Positions 5,870 through 5,877 of a DNA stretch of 5,877 nucleotides are shown in pieces. A program made the position numbers and the translations under genes. The DNA lies in NCBI GenBank assembly GCA_001803565.1, contig MHDQ01000280.1:1-5877 (forward strand), written 5' to 3'. Source of the DNA: Nitrospinae bacterium RIFCSPLOWO2_12_FULL_45_22 (GTDB taxonomy: Bacteria > 2-12-FULL-45-22). Numbering within the stretch: position 1 is the stretch's first letter; every line of letters begins with the position of its first letter. A model generated the notes under the pieces. That model saw only the letters and a list, made by a program, of their open reading frames with translations. It made no database searches and had not been told where the DNA came from.

Positions 5870-5877
5870 AAGGAGGA
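5870..5877 (+). promoter_or_regulatory. Strong Shine-Dalgarno sequence at the right edge
   Basis: AAGGAGGA forms the last eight bases of the window, four bases after the stop of the SDR fragment. It is a near-ideal ribosome binding site, so a plus-strand gene very probably begins within about 5-10 bases past the edge. The close spacing suggests it is co-transcribed with the CMD gene. The identity of that gene cannot be seen. Confidence 0.7.

Overview
The window reads as bacterial DNA of moderate GC, probably from an uncultured or environmental lineage. Translation is standard and Shine-Dalgarno sites are clear, and several dispersed palindromic repeats are present. Nothing in it fixes the phylum.

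Positions 1-4653 (+) are the 3' part of one very large gene that is already open at the left edge. Its visible part encodes about 7-8 membrane helices, then an extracytoplasmic-looking segment, then seven tandem beta-rich domains of two related types in the order A-A-A-B-A-A-B. The best reading is a polytopic, GT-C/PMT-like envelope glycosyltransferase-type protein with carbohydrate-binding-like C-terminal modules. Its catalytic N-terminus would lie outside the window, so the function stays provisional. A 97-bp palindromic element with perfect 12-bp terminal inverted repeats (1506-1602) lies inside this gene and is translated in frame as a 32-residue linker.

Positions 4654-5276 are a repeat-rich intergenic stretch. 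It holds a hairpin just after the big gene, a weak minus-strand reading frame of 99 codons that may be a gene remnant, an inverted repeat built of 9-nt units (5072-5131), and a palindrome flanked by degenerate 7-nt units (5171-5230).

Positions 5331-5720 (+) encode a complete carboxymuconolactone decarboxylase (CMD/PcaC-like) protein of 129 residues. Fifty bases later, 5771-5866 (+) is a 31-codon reading frame with its own ribosome binding site. Its sequence is recognisably the N-terminus of a short-chain dehydrogenase/reductase with a damaged nucleotide-binding motif, and it ends abruptly. The window closes on a strong Shine-Dalgarno sequence for a gene beyond the edge. The CMD gene, the dehydrogenase fragment and that next gene look like one co-directional run, possibly a small catabolic or redox operon. 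It is unrelated in function to the membrane protein upstream.
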